Shown: positions 15,982 through 24,059, counted from the stretch's first letter. The stretch: 59,347 nucleotides of DNA from RCIO01 sp035555795 (GCA_035555795.1 DATMGE010000068.1:1-59347); one strand, 5' to 3'. A program made the numbers and translations. Notes: a model not told the origin generated them from the letters alone.

Positions 15982-17076
15982 CTACTTCGCCGCGTCGACG
16001 AGACGGCGTGCCTCGGCGAGCGGTTCGTGGGCGATCCATTCAGGCACGCTGAAATCGTCCTGGATGAAGCCCCATTTGAGCAGGAAGTTCTTCTGATTCT
16101 CCAGCAGCCCGACGAGCTCTGGCGTGATCGACGGCTCCAGCACCTGCGCCACCGATGGCGAATAGGCCGCGTCGACCCATTCCTCGGCGATACTGCTGTC
16201 GCGCGCGATCTGGCGCTTGGCATCGGCCGGATTGGCGACGGCCCAGCGCGCCGTCTCGATGGCGCGCGCCAGATAGCGCGCCACGACATCCGGGCGGCTG
16301 TCGAGCAGTTCGCCGCGCACCGTGAAGATGGTGGGGGCGAGGTTGTTGATGCGGCTCCTGACCTCCGGGAAGGCGCTGATGTCGGCCACGACATGCGCGT
16401 CGAGCAGGGTCTGGAGCTCGACGCCCTGCGCCGACTGGTAGATCGCATCGACCTCGCCGGTGAGCAGCGCGCGCAGTTCGGGCCCCTGCCGCCGGCGCGT
16501 CACGCGGGCGGAGAATTGCGAGCTGCTCAGCGCGCCGGCCTCCGGCGGCTTGCCGACCAGCGCCTCCGTCAGAGGAATGTCCACGAAGGTCACGTCATCA
16601 TGGCCGAGGCCGACGCTTTCCAGCGCGGTCAGGTAGCCGCGCAGCGCCGTGGCGCGCGGAAAATCCACCGGGTCGTTCGGCCGCTTGATCAGGCCGAGCC
16701 GCTTGCCCTTGAGGTCTTCCGGCGTGCGGATGTTGGAGCCCGGCAGCGCGAGGATCGATGAATAATGCTCGATCCAGGTCAGGCCGATGACGCGCAGGTT
16801 CCGCCCCTTCGACTTCGACACGATCGGCGGAATGTTGCCGCCTTCGCGAAAGAGGTTCTCATGCGACTGGTCGTAATGCGCCTCCCGCACCTTGCGGTCG
16901 GGATGGGTGCGGATCGAATGCAGCGTCACGTCGGAGCCGCGAAACGCCGCCTCGTAGTCGCCGCGGGCCAGCGCGATGCTGGCGGCGGAGGGCACCGGGC
17001 AGACGGTATACCAGACGTCCTGAGCTGCTTGCGAAGCGCCGCTTCGGCTGACGCCGGTGGGGGTGGCAATGTTCAT
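15982..17076 (-). CDS. DszB-like sulfinate desulfinase (SBP fold, no signal peptide)
   Basis: A 364-residue protein with the periplasmic-binding-protein fold but no signal peptide, so it should be cytoplasmic. The region around C26 (YTVCPVPSA) and the stretch H67-Y-D-Q to R77-E-G-G-N-I-P-P match the active site of DszB, the 2'-hydroxybiphenyl-2-sulfinate desulfinase. DszB uses Cys27, His60 and Arg70; the His-Arg spacing of ten residues is the same here. The C-terminal LLENQKNFLLKWGFIQDDFS segment also resembles DszB. GGAAGGA precedes ATG 17076. It follows an SfnB/DszC-like gene, an order matching organosulfur cleavage. An alternative is an NMT1-like ligand-binding protein. Comparison made from memory of DszB; substrate unknown. 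Confidence 0.72.
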   Translation of the reverse strand: MNIATPTGVSRSGASQAAQDVWYTVCPVPSAASIALARGDYEAAFRGSDVTLHSIRTHPDRKVREAHYDQSHENLFREGGNIPPIVSKSKGRNLRVIGLTWIEHYSSILALPGSNIRTPEDLKGKRLGLIKRPNDPVDFPRATALRGYLTALESVGLGHDDVTFVDIPLTEALVGKPPEAGALSSSQFSARVTRRRQGPELRALLTGEVDAIYQSAQGVELQTLLDAHVVADISAFPEVRSRINNLAPTIFTVRGELLDSRPDVVARYLARAIETARWAVANPADAKRQIARDSSIAEEWVDAAYSPSVAQVLEPSITPELVGLLENQKNFLLKWGFIQDDFSVPEWIAHEPLAEARRLVDAAK

Positions 17077-17090
17077 TGCGAATTCCTTCC

Positions 17091-18314
17091 TTAGACGATG
17101 AGGGCTTGACGCGGCGGCGTGCGGCCGTTGAGCACGAAGTCGCCGATGTAGTGGTATTTCCACACCTCCGGGTCGTGGAGCGTATGGGTCCGCGCATTGC
17201 GCCAGTGGCGGTGCAGGTTCCACTTTTCGTCCGCCGCGCTGGTGCCGGCGAGCGCGAAGAGATCGTTTGCGACCTTCACGCAGACGGCGGAAGCCGCCGC
17301 CTTGGCCGCCGCGACGAGGATCGCGAGGCGCACGGTGGCCGCCTCGTCCGGCGGGGCGGTGAGCACGCTGTCGAACGTGTCGGCGGCGTGCAGCAGCAAT
17401 GCATGCGCCGCTTCCGTCTCGACGAAAAGCTCGCCGACGCGGCGGATGATGTGCGGGTCGTCGCCGGCGCGTTCGAGATCGGCGCCGTACCATGGCCGGC
17501 TGCGCTCGCGCACATAGGCGGTGGTGTCGGCCAGCGCTTCCTGGGCGATGCCGATGTCCACGGCAACATGCATGATCTGGCCGAAGGCGAGCCGCGTCGC
17601 CGGGCCGGCATCATAGCGCCAGATCGGCACGATATCGCGCTCGGAGACGGAGACGTCCTCGAAGATCGCCGTGCCGCTGGCGGTGCCACGCTGGCCCATG
17701 CTGTTCCAGTCGTCGATGACCTCGACGCCGGGCGCATTGCGCTCGACCAGCACCATATGGGCGCGGCCCTCTTCGTCCAGCGCGGCGACCGGCAGCCATT
17801 GCGCAAACAGGGCGCCCGTCGTGTAGAATTTGCGCCCGGTGAGCGAATGACTGCCGTCCGGCCGCCGCAGGATACGCGTCGTCATATTGGCATAGCCGCC
17901 CTTTGGCGTGCCGCGCTCAGACAGCGCATTGCCCCAGAGCTGCCCGGCCAGCACGCCGGCATAGAAGAATGCCTTCTGCTCGGGCGTGCCCAGCGCGCGG
18001 ATATTGTCGAGATGCGAGAAATGGTTCTGCGGGATCTGGCCAATCGCCGGGTCCGCCGCCGAGATGATGCGGAAAACCTCGACCAGCGTGCGGATGGACA
18101 CTTCCGGCCCGCCATGGGCACGCGGAACGGTGGTGCCGAGCAGACCGGTCGCGCGCAGATCCTCGATCTCCGCGAAGGGCCGCCTGCGCTCGGCATCGCG
18201 CGCGGCAGCACCTGGACGGATGCGCGCCGCATAGGCCGCTGCAACCACGAGTGCTTCCGCGTCCGAGGCGATCACATGGGCCTTGGTGTGGAGAGGCGAC
18301 GGCCGTACATTCAT
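17091..18314 (-). CDS. SfnB/DszC-family acyl-CoA-dehydrogenase-like flavin monooxygenase
   Basis: A 407-residue protein with the acyl-CoA dehydrogenase fold used as a monooxygenase. The N-terminal helical domain contains TVPRAHGGPEVSIRTLVEVF, the middle beta domain holds LTGRKFYTTGALFAQWLPV, and the C-terminus ends NLHRHWRNARTHTLHDPEVW-KYHYIGDFVLNG, the hallmark of SfnB, DszC and related FMNH2-dependent sulfur-compound oxygenases. The catalytic Glu of true acyl-CoA dehydrogenases is not evident. It overlaps the upstream LLM gene by 4 bp (ATGA) and precedes the DszB-like gene by 14 bp. The likely role is S-oxygenation of an organosulfur compound with flavin from MsuE. Confidence 0.87.
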   Translation of the reverse strand: MNVRPSPLHTKAHVIASDAEALVVAAAYAARIRPGAAARDAERRRPFAEIEDLRATGLLGTTVPRAHGGPEVSIRTLVEVFRIISAADPAIGQIPQNHFSHLDNIRALGTPEQKAFFYAGVLAGQLWGNALSERGTPKGGYANMTTRILRRPDGSHSLTGRKFYTTGALFAQWLPVAALDEEGRAHMVLVERNAPGVEVIDDWNSMGQRGTASGTAIFEDVSVSERDIVPIWRYDAGPATRLAFGQIMHVAVDIGIAQEALADTTAYVRERSRPWYGADLERAGDDPHIIRRVGELFVETEAAHALLLHAADTFDSVLTAPPDEAATVRLAILVAAAKAAASAVCVKVANDLFALAGTSAADEKWNLHRHWRNARTHTLHDPEVWKYHYIGDFVLNGRTPPRQALIV

Positions 18315-19381
18315 TGGGCCGCCTCCAGATGGCTCTCACGCTCGCGCACGCGCGGGATCACATGGGTCGCAAAGCGCTCCATCTCGGCCAGCAGCGGCTG
18401 GAACTGGATCATGAAGAGGTCGATGCCGGCTTCGCGGAAGGCGATGATGCGTTCGGCCACCTGCTCGTAGCTGCCCACCAGCCCCGCATTGGTGCCACCA
18501 TTGGTGCCGACGACCGGCACGCCTTCATTGACCTTCATCATCTGCACGGCGGCGTCCGTGCCGGACTTCATATGACCGGCATTGTTGCGCGCCACGAGCG
18601 ACAGGAGATGGTCGAACTCGGCCCTGGCCGCGTCCTCGGTCTCGCGCGCGATGACGAAAGCCGACAGCGCGAAGCGCAGCGGCGGTTTCGTGCGCGGCCG
18701 GCGCGACAAGTCCTCGATCAGCGCCCGCGTCTCGAGCAGGGCGCGGCCGTTGATGAAGTAGACATCGGCCTGCGCGGCGGCGAGCCGGCGCGCAGGCTCG
18801 GATTCGCCGCCGAAATAGATCGTCGGGCCGCCGTCACGCACGGGCCTCGGCCGCAGCGTCAGACCTTCGACGCCGACATGGGCGCCGCGATAGGTCACGG
18901 TCTCACCGGCGAACAGGCCGCGCACGATCTCCAGCCATTCGGCCGAATAGTCGTAGCGCGCGTCGTGATCCAGCACCGGCAGGCCAAGCTGCTGCATCTC
19001 GGGCACGAACCAGCCGCTGACGAGATTGATGGCGAAACGCCCGCCGCTGATCCGGTCGATGCCGATCGCCTGCTTCGCCAGCACGCCCGGATTGTAGAGA
19101 TAGGGCTTGATCGCGGCGATGATCTCGATGCGGTTCGTGGCCTCGGCAATTGCCGCCGACGCCGTCCATGGTTCGATCACCTCGGAGTCCCGGTGGCGCG
19201 TGCTGATCGTATGCTGCGCGATCAGCGTGGCGTCGAAACCCAGCCGCTCCGCTTCCACCACGACCTCGCGATTGCGCCGGTAGCTCGCATCGGGCAGATC
19301 GTCGGGATGGCTGTCGGCGCCGAAATAGCCGTGGTGCGGTGCCCAGACACCGAACCGTGCGGATCGTCCGGCGGCGCTCAC
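18311..19381 (-). CDS. LLM-class FMNH2-dependent monooxygenase (SfnG/SsuD-like)
   Basis: A 356-residue bacterial-luciferase-like TIM barrel. The N-terminus FGVWAPHHGYFGADSHPDDL, the EAERLGFDATLIAQHTISTR segment, and the ISGGRFAINLVSGWFVPEMQ-HDARYDYSAEWLEIV stretch are those of SfnG (dimethylsulfone monooxygenase) and SsuD (alkanesulfonate monooxygenase). It is shorter than DszA and lacks its extra C-terminal region, so DszA is less likely. The start overlaps the binding-protein stop (ATGA) and the stop overlaps the SfnB/DszC-like start, which shows tight coupling. It should release sulfite or sulfinate from a sulfone or sulfonate using FMNH2. Confidence 0.88.
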   Translation of the reverse strand: MSAAGRSARFGVWAPHHGYFGADSHPDDLPDASYRRNREVVVEAERLGFDATLIAQHTISTRHRDSEVIEPWTASAAIAEATNRIEIIAAIKPYLYNPGVLAKQAIGIDRISGGRFAINLVSGWFVPEMQQLGLPVLDHDARYDYSAEWLEIVRGLFAGETVTYRGAHVGVEGLTLRPRPVRDGGPTIYFGGESEPARRLAAAQADVYFINGRALLETRALIEDLSRRPRTKPPLRFALSAFVIARETEDAARAEFDHLLSLVARNNAGHMKSGTDAAVQMMKVNEGVPVVGTNGGTNAGLVGSYEQVAERIIAFREAGIDLFMIQFQPLLAEMERFATHVIPRVRERESHLEAAQ

Positions 19382-20370
19382 TGGTTCACCTGCGGCGCGA
19401 CCGGCGTAGTGATCGCGTCATTGAAATCGGTCAGGAAGAGGTCGCGAACGTCCAGCCGCTTGCGGATGATGCCGGTCTCGAAGATCTCGTCGGCATAGAC
19501 CTGCTTCTCGGCGAGGAACGCCTCATCGATGAGCGCGAGACCGTCGGAATTGTTGTCCAGCGCGGTGCGGACGGCATTTTCCGAGACGCCCAGCTTCGGC
19601 GCGACGAGCTTCACATATTCGTCAGGGTTCGCCTTCGCCCATTTGATGATCTTCTCATATTCACCGACAAAGGCACGGATCGCGTCGGCCTTCTTCTCCA
19701 CCGCGTTGGGCGTGGCGAAGATGCAGTAGAGATTGGTGATGTCGTACTGGTCGCCCCGCGCCAGGACATAGCTCCCCGGCACCTTCTCCAGAATCTGAGC
19801 CGCAGTAGGCGAATTCTGCGAGGTCGCATCGGCCTGCCCTGTGACGAAGGCCGCCACCGCCTCTGCGCCGAGAATGTTCAGCGACGAGAAATCCTCGTCC
19901 TTGACGTCATGCGCCTTCTGGAGGTGCACGATGAACAGCTTGTGGTTGTTGTTCTGCGCATAGGCGATGCGCCTGCCCTTCAGGTCGGCGAAGGTCTTGG
20001 CCTGCACCTCCGGCCGCACGATCAGGTTGGTGTTGCGCCCGTTGGAGCCGGTGCAGGCCACGACCTTGTTCTTCGAGCCGTTGGCGGCCATCTGGATCGG
20101 GCCGATCTCGCCCTGGTCCTCGATATCGACCGCGCCGGATAGGATCGCATCGTTCAGGTCGGCGCTGTTGGGGAAATATTTGTACTCCACCTTCACGCCG
20201 GGCAGTTGCACGTCCTTCTGCCACAGCGCGGCGAAATAGCCGAAGGCCTGCGGCACGCCCACCTTGAGCACGACATCCTCGGCAAAGGCGCCGGAGCTCA
20301 TCAGCAGTGCGGCCAGTCCGGTGCCGAGCGCCATGACGCGACGGCGGAGGGGAAGAGAGTTGGCGGTCAT
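19378..20370 (-). CDS. Sulfonate/taurine-type ABC transporter substrate-binding protein (SsuA-like)
   Basis: A 330-residue periplasmic binding protein of the NrtA/SsuA/TauA superfamily. A Sec signal covers residues 1-30 (LRRRVMALGTGLAALLMSSG, cleavage after AFA). The mature core has KVEYKYFPNSADLNDAILSGAVDI, SNGRNTNLIVRPE and LKGRRIAYAQNNNHKLF, the strand-hinge pattern of this superfamily. It lies 20 bp downstream of the ATPase gene and overlaps the LLM monooxygenase start. By context it binds the sulfonate or sulfone that the downstream enzymes attack. Confidence 0.88.
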   Translation of the reverse strand: MTANSLPLRRRVMALGTGLAALLMSSGAFAEDVVLKVGVPQAFGYFAALWQKDVQLPGVKVEYKYFPNSADLNDAILSGAVDIEDQGEIGPIQMAANGSKNKVVACTGSNGRNTNLIVRPEVQAKTFADLKGRRIAYAQNNNHKLFIVHLQKAHDVKDEDFSSLNILGAEAVAAFVTGQADATSQNSPTAAQILEKVPGSYVLARGDQYDITNLYCIFATPNAVEKKADAIRAFVGEYEKIIKWAKANPDEYVKLVAPKLGVSENAVRTALDNNSDGLALIDEAFLAEKQVYADEIFETGIIRKRLDVRDLFLTDFNDAITTPVAPQVNQ

Positions 20371-20390
20371 GATCTTGTCCTTCGATCCGG

Positions 20391-21134
20391 TCAGATAGCT
20401 GGCACGCCGAGCTGGACGAGCACGCGCTCGCGCAGGCGGCCGAATGTGGGGTCGAGGCGGTTGCGCGGATGGCTCGCCTCGATGGAGAACTGGTCGAGCA
20501 CCTTGCCCTCGCCGAGCACGACGACGCTGTCGGCCAGCGTCAGCGCCTCATCGACATCGTGGGTGACCAGCGCGACGGTGAAGCCGTGCTTGCGCCACAG
20601 GTTCAGGAGCAGCGCATGCATGCGGATGCGGGTGAGTGCATCCAGCGCGCCGAAGGGCTCGTCGAGCAGCAGCACGGAAGGCTGGCGGATCAGCGCGCGG
20701 GCCAGCGCCACGCGCTGCCCCTCGCCGCCGGACAGGGTCGACGGCCACGCATCGGAAAGACGGCTAAGGCCGACCTCGTCCAGCACGGCGAGCGCCTGCG
20801 CCCGGCGCGCATCCCGCGAATATTGCAGGCCGAACGCGACGTTCTCCCAAACCCGCAGCCACGGCAGCAGGCGCGAATCCTGGAAGGCGATGGAGACCGC
20901 GCCGTCGACGCCGACGGTGCCCGAGGTGGGCGTGTCGAGCCCGGCGAAGAGCCGCAGCAGCGTGCTCTTCCCGCAGCCGGATTCGCCGACGATGGCGACG
21001 ATCTCGCCCTGCGGGATCGACAGGTCCACCCCATCGAGGACAGTGCGGTCGCCAAAATCCTTGCGGACATCGACGGCGCTGAGGCCGGGTTCCTGCGATC
21101 GGGCCACCGAGACGTGGCTGAGTGCGATATTCAT
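20391..21134 (-). CDS. ssuB: Sulfonate-type ABC transporter ATP-binding protein (SsuB-like)
   Basis: A 247-residue ABC ATPase. Walker A GESGCGKSTLLRLFAGL, the Q-loop in AFQDSRLLPW, signature LSGGEGQRVALARAL, Walker B LLLDEPFGALD and switch THDVDEAL are intact; the FQDSRLLPWLRVWENVAFGL stretch is the SsuB/TauB signature. The start at ATG 21134 overlaps the permease stop by four bases; the longer open frame upstream lies inside the permease gene. It energises the SsuC-like permease at the head of the operon. Confidence 0.92.
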   Translation of the reverse strand: MNIALSHVSVARSQEPGLSAVDVRKDFGDRTVLDGVDLSIPQGEIVAIVGESGCGKSTLLRLFAGLDTPTSGTVGVDGAVSIAFQDSRLLPWLRVWENVAFGLQYSRDARRAQALAVLDEVGLSRLSDAWPSTLSGGEGQRVALARALIRQPSVLLLDEPFGALDALTRIRMHALLLNLWRKHGFTVALVTHDVDEALTLADSVVVLGEGKVLDQFSIEASHPRNRLDPTFGRLRERVLVQLGVPAI

Positions 21135-21982
21135 TTGAGGAACCCCCTGTTCCAGGGCAGAAGCCGCCATTCCAGAAGGCGCACCATGGCCTCCATCAGC
21201 AGGCCGAGGATGGCGTAGAGAACGAGGCCGAGGATGATCCAGTCGGTCTGGAGCGCGTTGCGGCCCTGCGCAACGAGATAGCCGATGCCGCCCTGCGCAT
21301 TGATGCCCTCGCCGATGACCAGGCTGAGCCAGGCGATGCCCAGGGACAGACGCAGGCCGACCAGAGCCGATGGCAGCGCGCCAGGCAGGATGACGCGGGT
21401 CAGCAGTTCGCGATGGCTCGCGCCGCACATCTGCGCAAGCTCGGCGAAGCGCCGGTCGATGCCGCGGATGCCCTTGTAGAGATTGATGTAGAGCGGGAAG
21501 ACGACGCCGATCGCCACCAGGCCCACCTTCACGCCCTCGTCTATGCCCAGCCAGATGACCAGCAGCGGCGCGGTGCCGAGCGAAGGCATCGCCCGGATCA
21601 TCTGCAATGGCGGATCGATCGCCTGCTCGCCCAGCCGGGACAGGCCCGATGTGAGCCCGAGCGCGACGGCCACCGAGCCGCCGATGGCCAGCCCGAGCAG
21701 CACCCGCTGCAACGAAATCAGGACATGCGACAGGATTTCACCTGTGCCGGCCAGCTCCACGAAAGTGGCCCAGACCTGCGAGGGCGGCGCCAGCACGGCA
21801 GGATCGACCCAGCCGATAGCCGTCGAATATTGCCACAGCGCAATGAGAAGCAGCGGCGTTACCGCGCGCCTTGCGACCGACCAGTGAAAGCCGCCTCGCC
21901 TGTCGGTCCCGCCCCTGGCCTTTAGAGCCCGCGGGGCGGAGCTTGCGGCGGCATAGAGCTGTTCTGTCGGGGTAAATGCCAC
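21131..21982 (-). CDS. ssuC: Sulfonate-type ABC transporter permease (SsuC-like)
   Basis: A 283-residue permease with five or six membrane helices. The BPD_transp_1 loop is GIRGIDRRFAELAQMCGASH (EAA-like region), and SLGIAWLSLVIGEGINAQGG-IGYLVAQGRN is the C-terminal signature of SsuC/TauC. The start is GTG at 21982, with GGAGGG 5 nt upstream. It is the first structural gene of the nine-gene minus-strand operon running to 13000, in which most junctions overlap or are under 21 bp. A short competing frame with a perfect Shine-Dalgarno overlaps its first codons (separate entry). Confidence 0.9.
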   Translation of the reverse strand: MAFTPTEQLYAAASSAPRALKARGGTDRRGGFHWSVARRAVTPLLLIALWQYSTAIGWVDPAVLAPPSQVWATFVELAGTGEILSHVLISLQRVLLGLAIGGSVAVALGLTSGLSRLGEQAIDPPLQMIRAMPSLGTAPLLVIWLGIDEGVKVGLVAIGVVFPLYINLYKGIRGIDRRFAELAQMCGASHRELLTRVILPGALPSALVGLRLSLGIAWLSLVIGEGINAQGGIGYLVAQGRNALQTDWIILGLVLYAILGLLMEAMVRLLEWRLLPWNRGFLK

Positions 21983-22005
21983 CGTTCCCTCCGGCGCGTG
22001 TTCAT
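21922..22005 (-). CDS. Possible 27-residue leader peptide overlapping the ssuC start
   Basis: ATG at 22005 is preceded by TAGGAGGTAG, a near-perfect Shine-Dalgarno site stronger than that of the permease. It opens a 27-codon frame (MNTRRRERWHLPRQNSSMPP plus 7 residues) ending at TAA 21922, in a different frame from ssuC. The peptide is Arg-rich then Pro-rich. It sits directly behind operator site C. It may be a regulatory leader peptide, or the ribosome site may belong to an alternative N-terminus. No homologue known to me. Confidence 0.4.
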   Translation of the reverse strand: MNTRRRERWHLPRQNSSMPPQAPPRGL

Positions 22006-22016
22006 CTACCTCCTAA

Positions 22017-22037
22017 ATTATACTAACTTTATAGACT
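22017..22037. promoter_or_regulatory. Shared sulfur-region operator, site C (upstream of the ssu-type operon)
   Basis: ATTATA-CTAACTTTA-TAGACT: the right arm is identical to that of site B, the left arm is degenerate, and the 9-bp spacer matches the reverse complement of site B's spacer at 7 of 9 positions. It lies 35 bp upstream of the ssuC start and 12 bp upstream of the leader frame. Confidence 0.55.
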
Positions 22038-22243
22038 TAATAAGGATTAGTATTCCAATCCCATGTTGCCCAGGGAAAAAGGCCTCCTCCCGATTGCGCC
22101 TTCACGCATGCCTGCGTCCCGTTTCGAAACGGCTTGCGGCGGCCTCGCCGGTCCAGGTTCCGGGGCGTGATCCCGACCGATAAGATGACTTTGCTGGGAA
22201 ACATTGCCCGTGACGCCGCACGGCCGGCGCCACAACGGTTCGA

Positions 22244-23149
22244 TCAGCTCAGGCGCAGCGCACCGGGAACGTCCCCGCCATCCGCCACCGATAGCTTCTC
22301 GGAATGTCGTTCGAGCGTATTGGCAAGCAGCTTAGAGACATCCGTGCCGATCAGCCGCATGACCGCGTCCGAGCCGAAGCCCGTGATGATGAACTCGCTG
22401 ATGCCGAGCTCCGCGAAGGGAAGCAGATAGATTGCGATTTTCGCGGCAGCAGGCTGTCCGCTGGCGATCACCGCATGGATCCGGTCCACCGGCACGGAGA
22501 GTGCAAAGCTGATCTTGCCCTCCCGCCCGAAGCTGCGCGCCGCCGCCTGCACGCGGCTAATCTGCCGCGCGATCTCATAGTTGGAATCAAGCGCCAGCTC
22601 GAAGATGGTGGCGTGGCGGGCGGCCGCCTGCATTGCGGTTCCCGTGCGACCCGACATGCGAATGGCAATGGACGGCCCCTGGATGCTCTTCTCCGCGACG
22701 AAACCGTTGCGGATACTGTAGAACCTGCCTTCATGGTCGAAGGGGCGGTCGTTCGACCACAGGCGCTTGAGCAGCGTGAGATATTCCTCCACGCGCGCGC
22801 AGGTCCTCTCATGCGCGCTGCCCTCCTCAGCTGCCTCCTGGTCCACCCCCATCCGCAGCGAAAGCCGCCCGCCGACCAGATTGTCGAGATAGGCAAGCTG
22901 GCGTGCCGAGATGACCGGGCTCATCACGCCCGGCCAATGCGTGGCGATCACGGACAGGCGCGAGGTCTGCCGTCCGACATCTGCGGCCAGATCGAGATTC
23001 GAAAGCAATCCGCCAGCATCATCGACGATGAATCCGGAAAAGCCCGCCGCATCGAGTTTGCGCAGGCTGGCCCGATAACTGTCAGGATTGAAGAAGAATG
23101 CGCGCTGGCCTGCGACGGGAAGCGGATGGGCAGTGAAGGCGATCTGCAT
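22244..23149 (-). CDS. LLM-class flavin-dependent monooxygenase (SsuD-like), second copy
   Basis: A 301-residue luciferase-like TIM barrel. The start at ATG 23149 has AGGAGGAC upstream. Recognisable parts are the short N-terminal strand FTAHPLPVAG, RLSVIATHWPGVMSPVISAR, LVGGRLSLRMGVDQEAAEEG and the C-terminal FAELGISEFIITGFGSDAVM region. It is shorter and more divergent than the SfnG-like protein at 18311, so it may act on a different sulfonate. It follows the 47-residue membrane protein gene by 63 bp, both behind operator site B. FMNH2 supply by MsuE is expected. Exact substrate unknown. Confidence 0.8.
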   Translation of the reverse strand: MQIAFTAHPLPVAGQRAFFFNPDSYRASLRKLDAAGFSGFIVDDAGGLLSNLDLAADVGRQTSRLSVIATHWPGVMSPVISARQLAYLDNLVGGRLSLRMGVDQEAAEEGSAHERTCARVEEYLTLLKRLWSNDRPFDHEGRFYSIRNGFVAEKSIQGPSIAIRMSGRTGTAMQAAARHATIFELALDSNYEIARQISRVQAAARSFGREGKISFALSVPVDRIHAVIASGQPAAAKIAIYLLPFAELGISEFIITGFGSDAVMRLIGTDVSKLLANTLERHSEKLSVADGGDVPGALRLS

Positions 23150-23212
23150 GTCGTCCTCCTCGGCATATGCTTCTGGACACACAGCTTGTTCAGCCGGCCT
23201 CGCGCGGCGCGG

Positions 23213-23356
23213 CTAGGCGAAAACTCCAAGAACCACGGCGCCCGCAAAGCCGAGAGCCGCGTAGAATGTGATATGTGCGACCATGCCCGAAACTGCGCCG
23301 AACGCCCAACGGAAATGGCTTTCGCGATGCGCAACGACCTGATGGAATGAGCTCAT
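23213..23356 (-). CDS. Small 47-residue single-helix membrane protein
   Basis: The frame ATG 23356 to TAG 23213 encodes MSSFHQVVAHRESHFRWAFG then a hydrophobic helix ending AGAVVLGVFA. GGAGGACGAG lies immediately before the start, one of the best ribosome sites in the region. Residues about 20-46 would make one transmembrane helix with small-residue packing (A-V-S-G-M, F-A-G-A). It is the first gene after operator site B and probably co-transcribed with the SsuD-like gene. Its N-terminus is His-rich (H5, H10, H14). I do not recognise the family; a small transporter or oxygenase accessory subunit is a guess. Confidence 0.65.
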   Translation of the reverse strand: MSSFHQVVAHRESHFRWAFGAVSGMVAHITFYAALGFAGAVVLGVFA

Positions 23357-23374
23357 CTCGTCCTCCATCATCAT

Positions 23375-23395
23375 AGTCTATAAACTCAGTAGACT
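23375..23395. promoter_or_regulatory. Shared sulfur-region operator, site B (best copy)
   Basis: A perfect six-base inverted repeat AGTCTA-N9-TAGACT with spacer TAAACTCAG. It lies 19 bp upstream of the small membrane protein start. Sites A and C share the arms and spacer pattern, so the three probably bind one regulator; the nearby Rrf2 protein is the candidate. Confidence 0.65.
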
Positions 23396-24059
23396 TTGTC
23401 GATTGCGTTTTTCGGCGCCTCCGGAGAACCAACAGCTCCAAATGGAGCGCTGAACCGAAATTTCTCCCAATTCATACGCGGTTGTTCCACGACTGGAGCA
23501 GCTCATCGGTATAGCGCAATGACATCGGCCCCATACCGCTTTCGATGACTGGAGAGTTGCCGTCCCCCGACGGCCGAAGCGCTCAGCGCGCGACGATGGC
23601 AGTGCCGGGTGTCATACGCGGGAAGCCGGCAGTTCTCCCCTTTTGGATGGGAGTGGCGCGCCGCTAGCGGCGAATGCATGAACTTTTATGTTATTGAAAT
23701 TGTCTACTAATTTTCCTTATGCCGGACTCTACGGGGTGATCAACAACACCCGCAATTCACAACCCCATCCCGGAATCTATGCTTATACGCTCGACAGGTG
23801 GATGCGTCCTGCCTGCGCGCCTGCCTCAGTGCTTCTCGCGTCTCGCTACCTTCGGCGAAGAAACGTCCTCTTCCCGACCCTGAGTACGAGGTTTTCGACC
23901 TGATGTCTTCGCAGTCCCATCCGCCCCGAGCTGATGGACATCAGCTCTGGGCATCAATTGTGGGCACCACTTGCGGGAAGCCGTTTCAACGCAGAATGCG
24001 CCTGTTCGGAAGAGTCAAAATTCCAACTATTTCAATAATTTAGGAAGTATACTGGCTGG
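23396..24059. other. Intergenic region left of the integrated element
   Basis: About 660 bp without a convincing gene. Short frames in it lack ribosome sites and family features. A half-site related to the sulfur operator (TGTCTACTAATTTT) occurs at about 23701. The right end is AT-rich and runs into the attL repeat. Confidence 0.5.

Noticed and set aside
18311..19381. DszA assignment for the LLM monooxygenase
   Set aside because: Length and motifs fit SfnG/SsuD, not the roughly 450-residue DszA/NtaA group.
23700..23715. Fourth sulfur operator (TGTCTACTAATTTT)
   Set aside because: Only one arm and part of the spacer match, and no gene follows closely.
23688..23903. 71-codon plus-strand frame left of the island
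   Set aside because: No ribosome site and no family features; likely chance.
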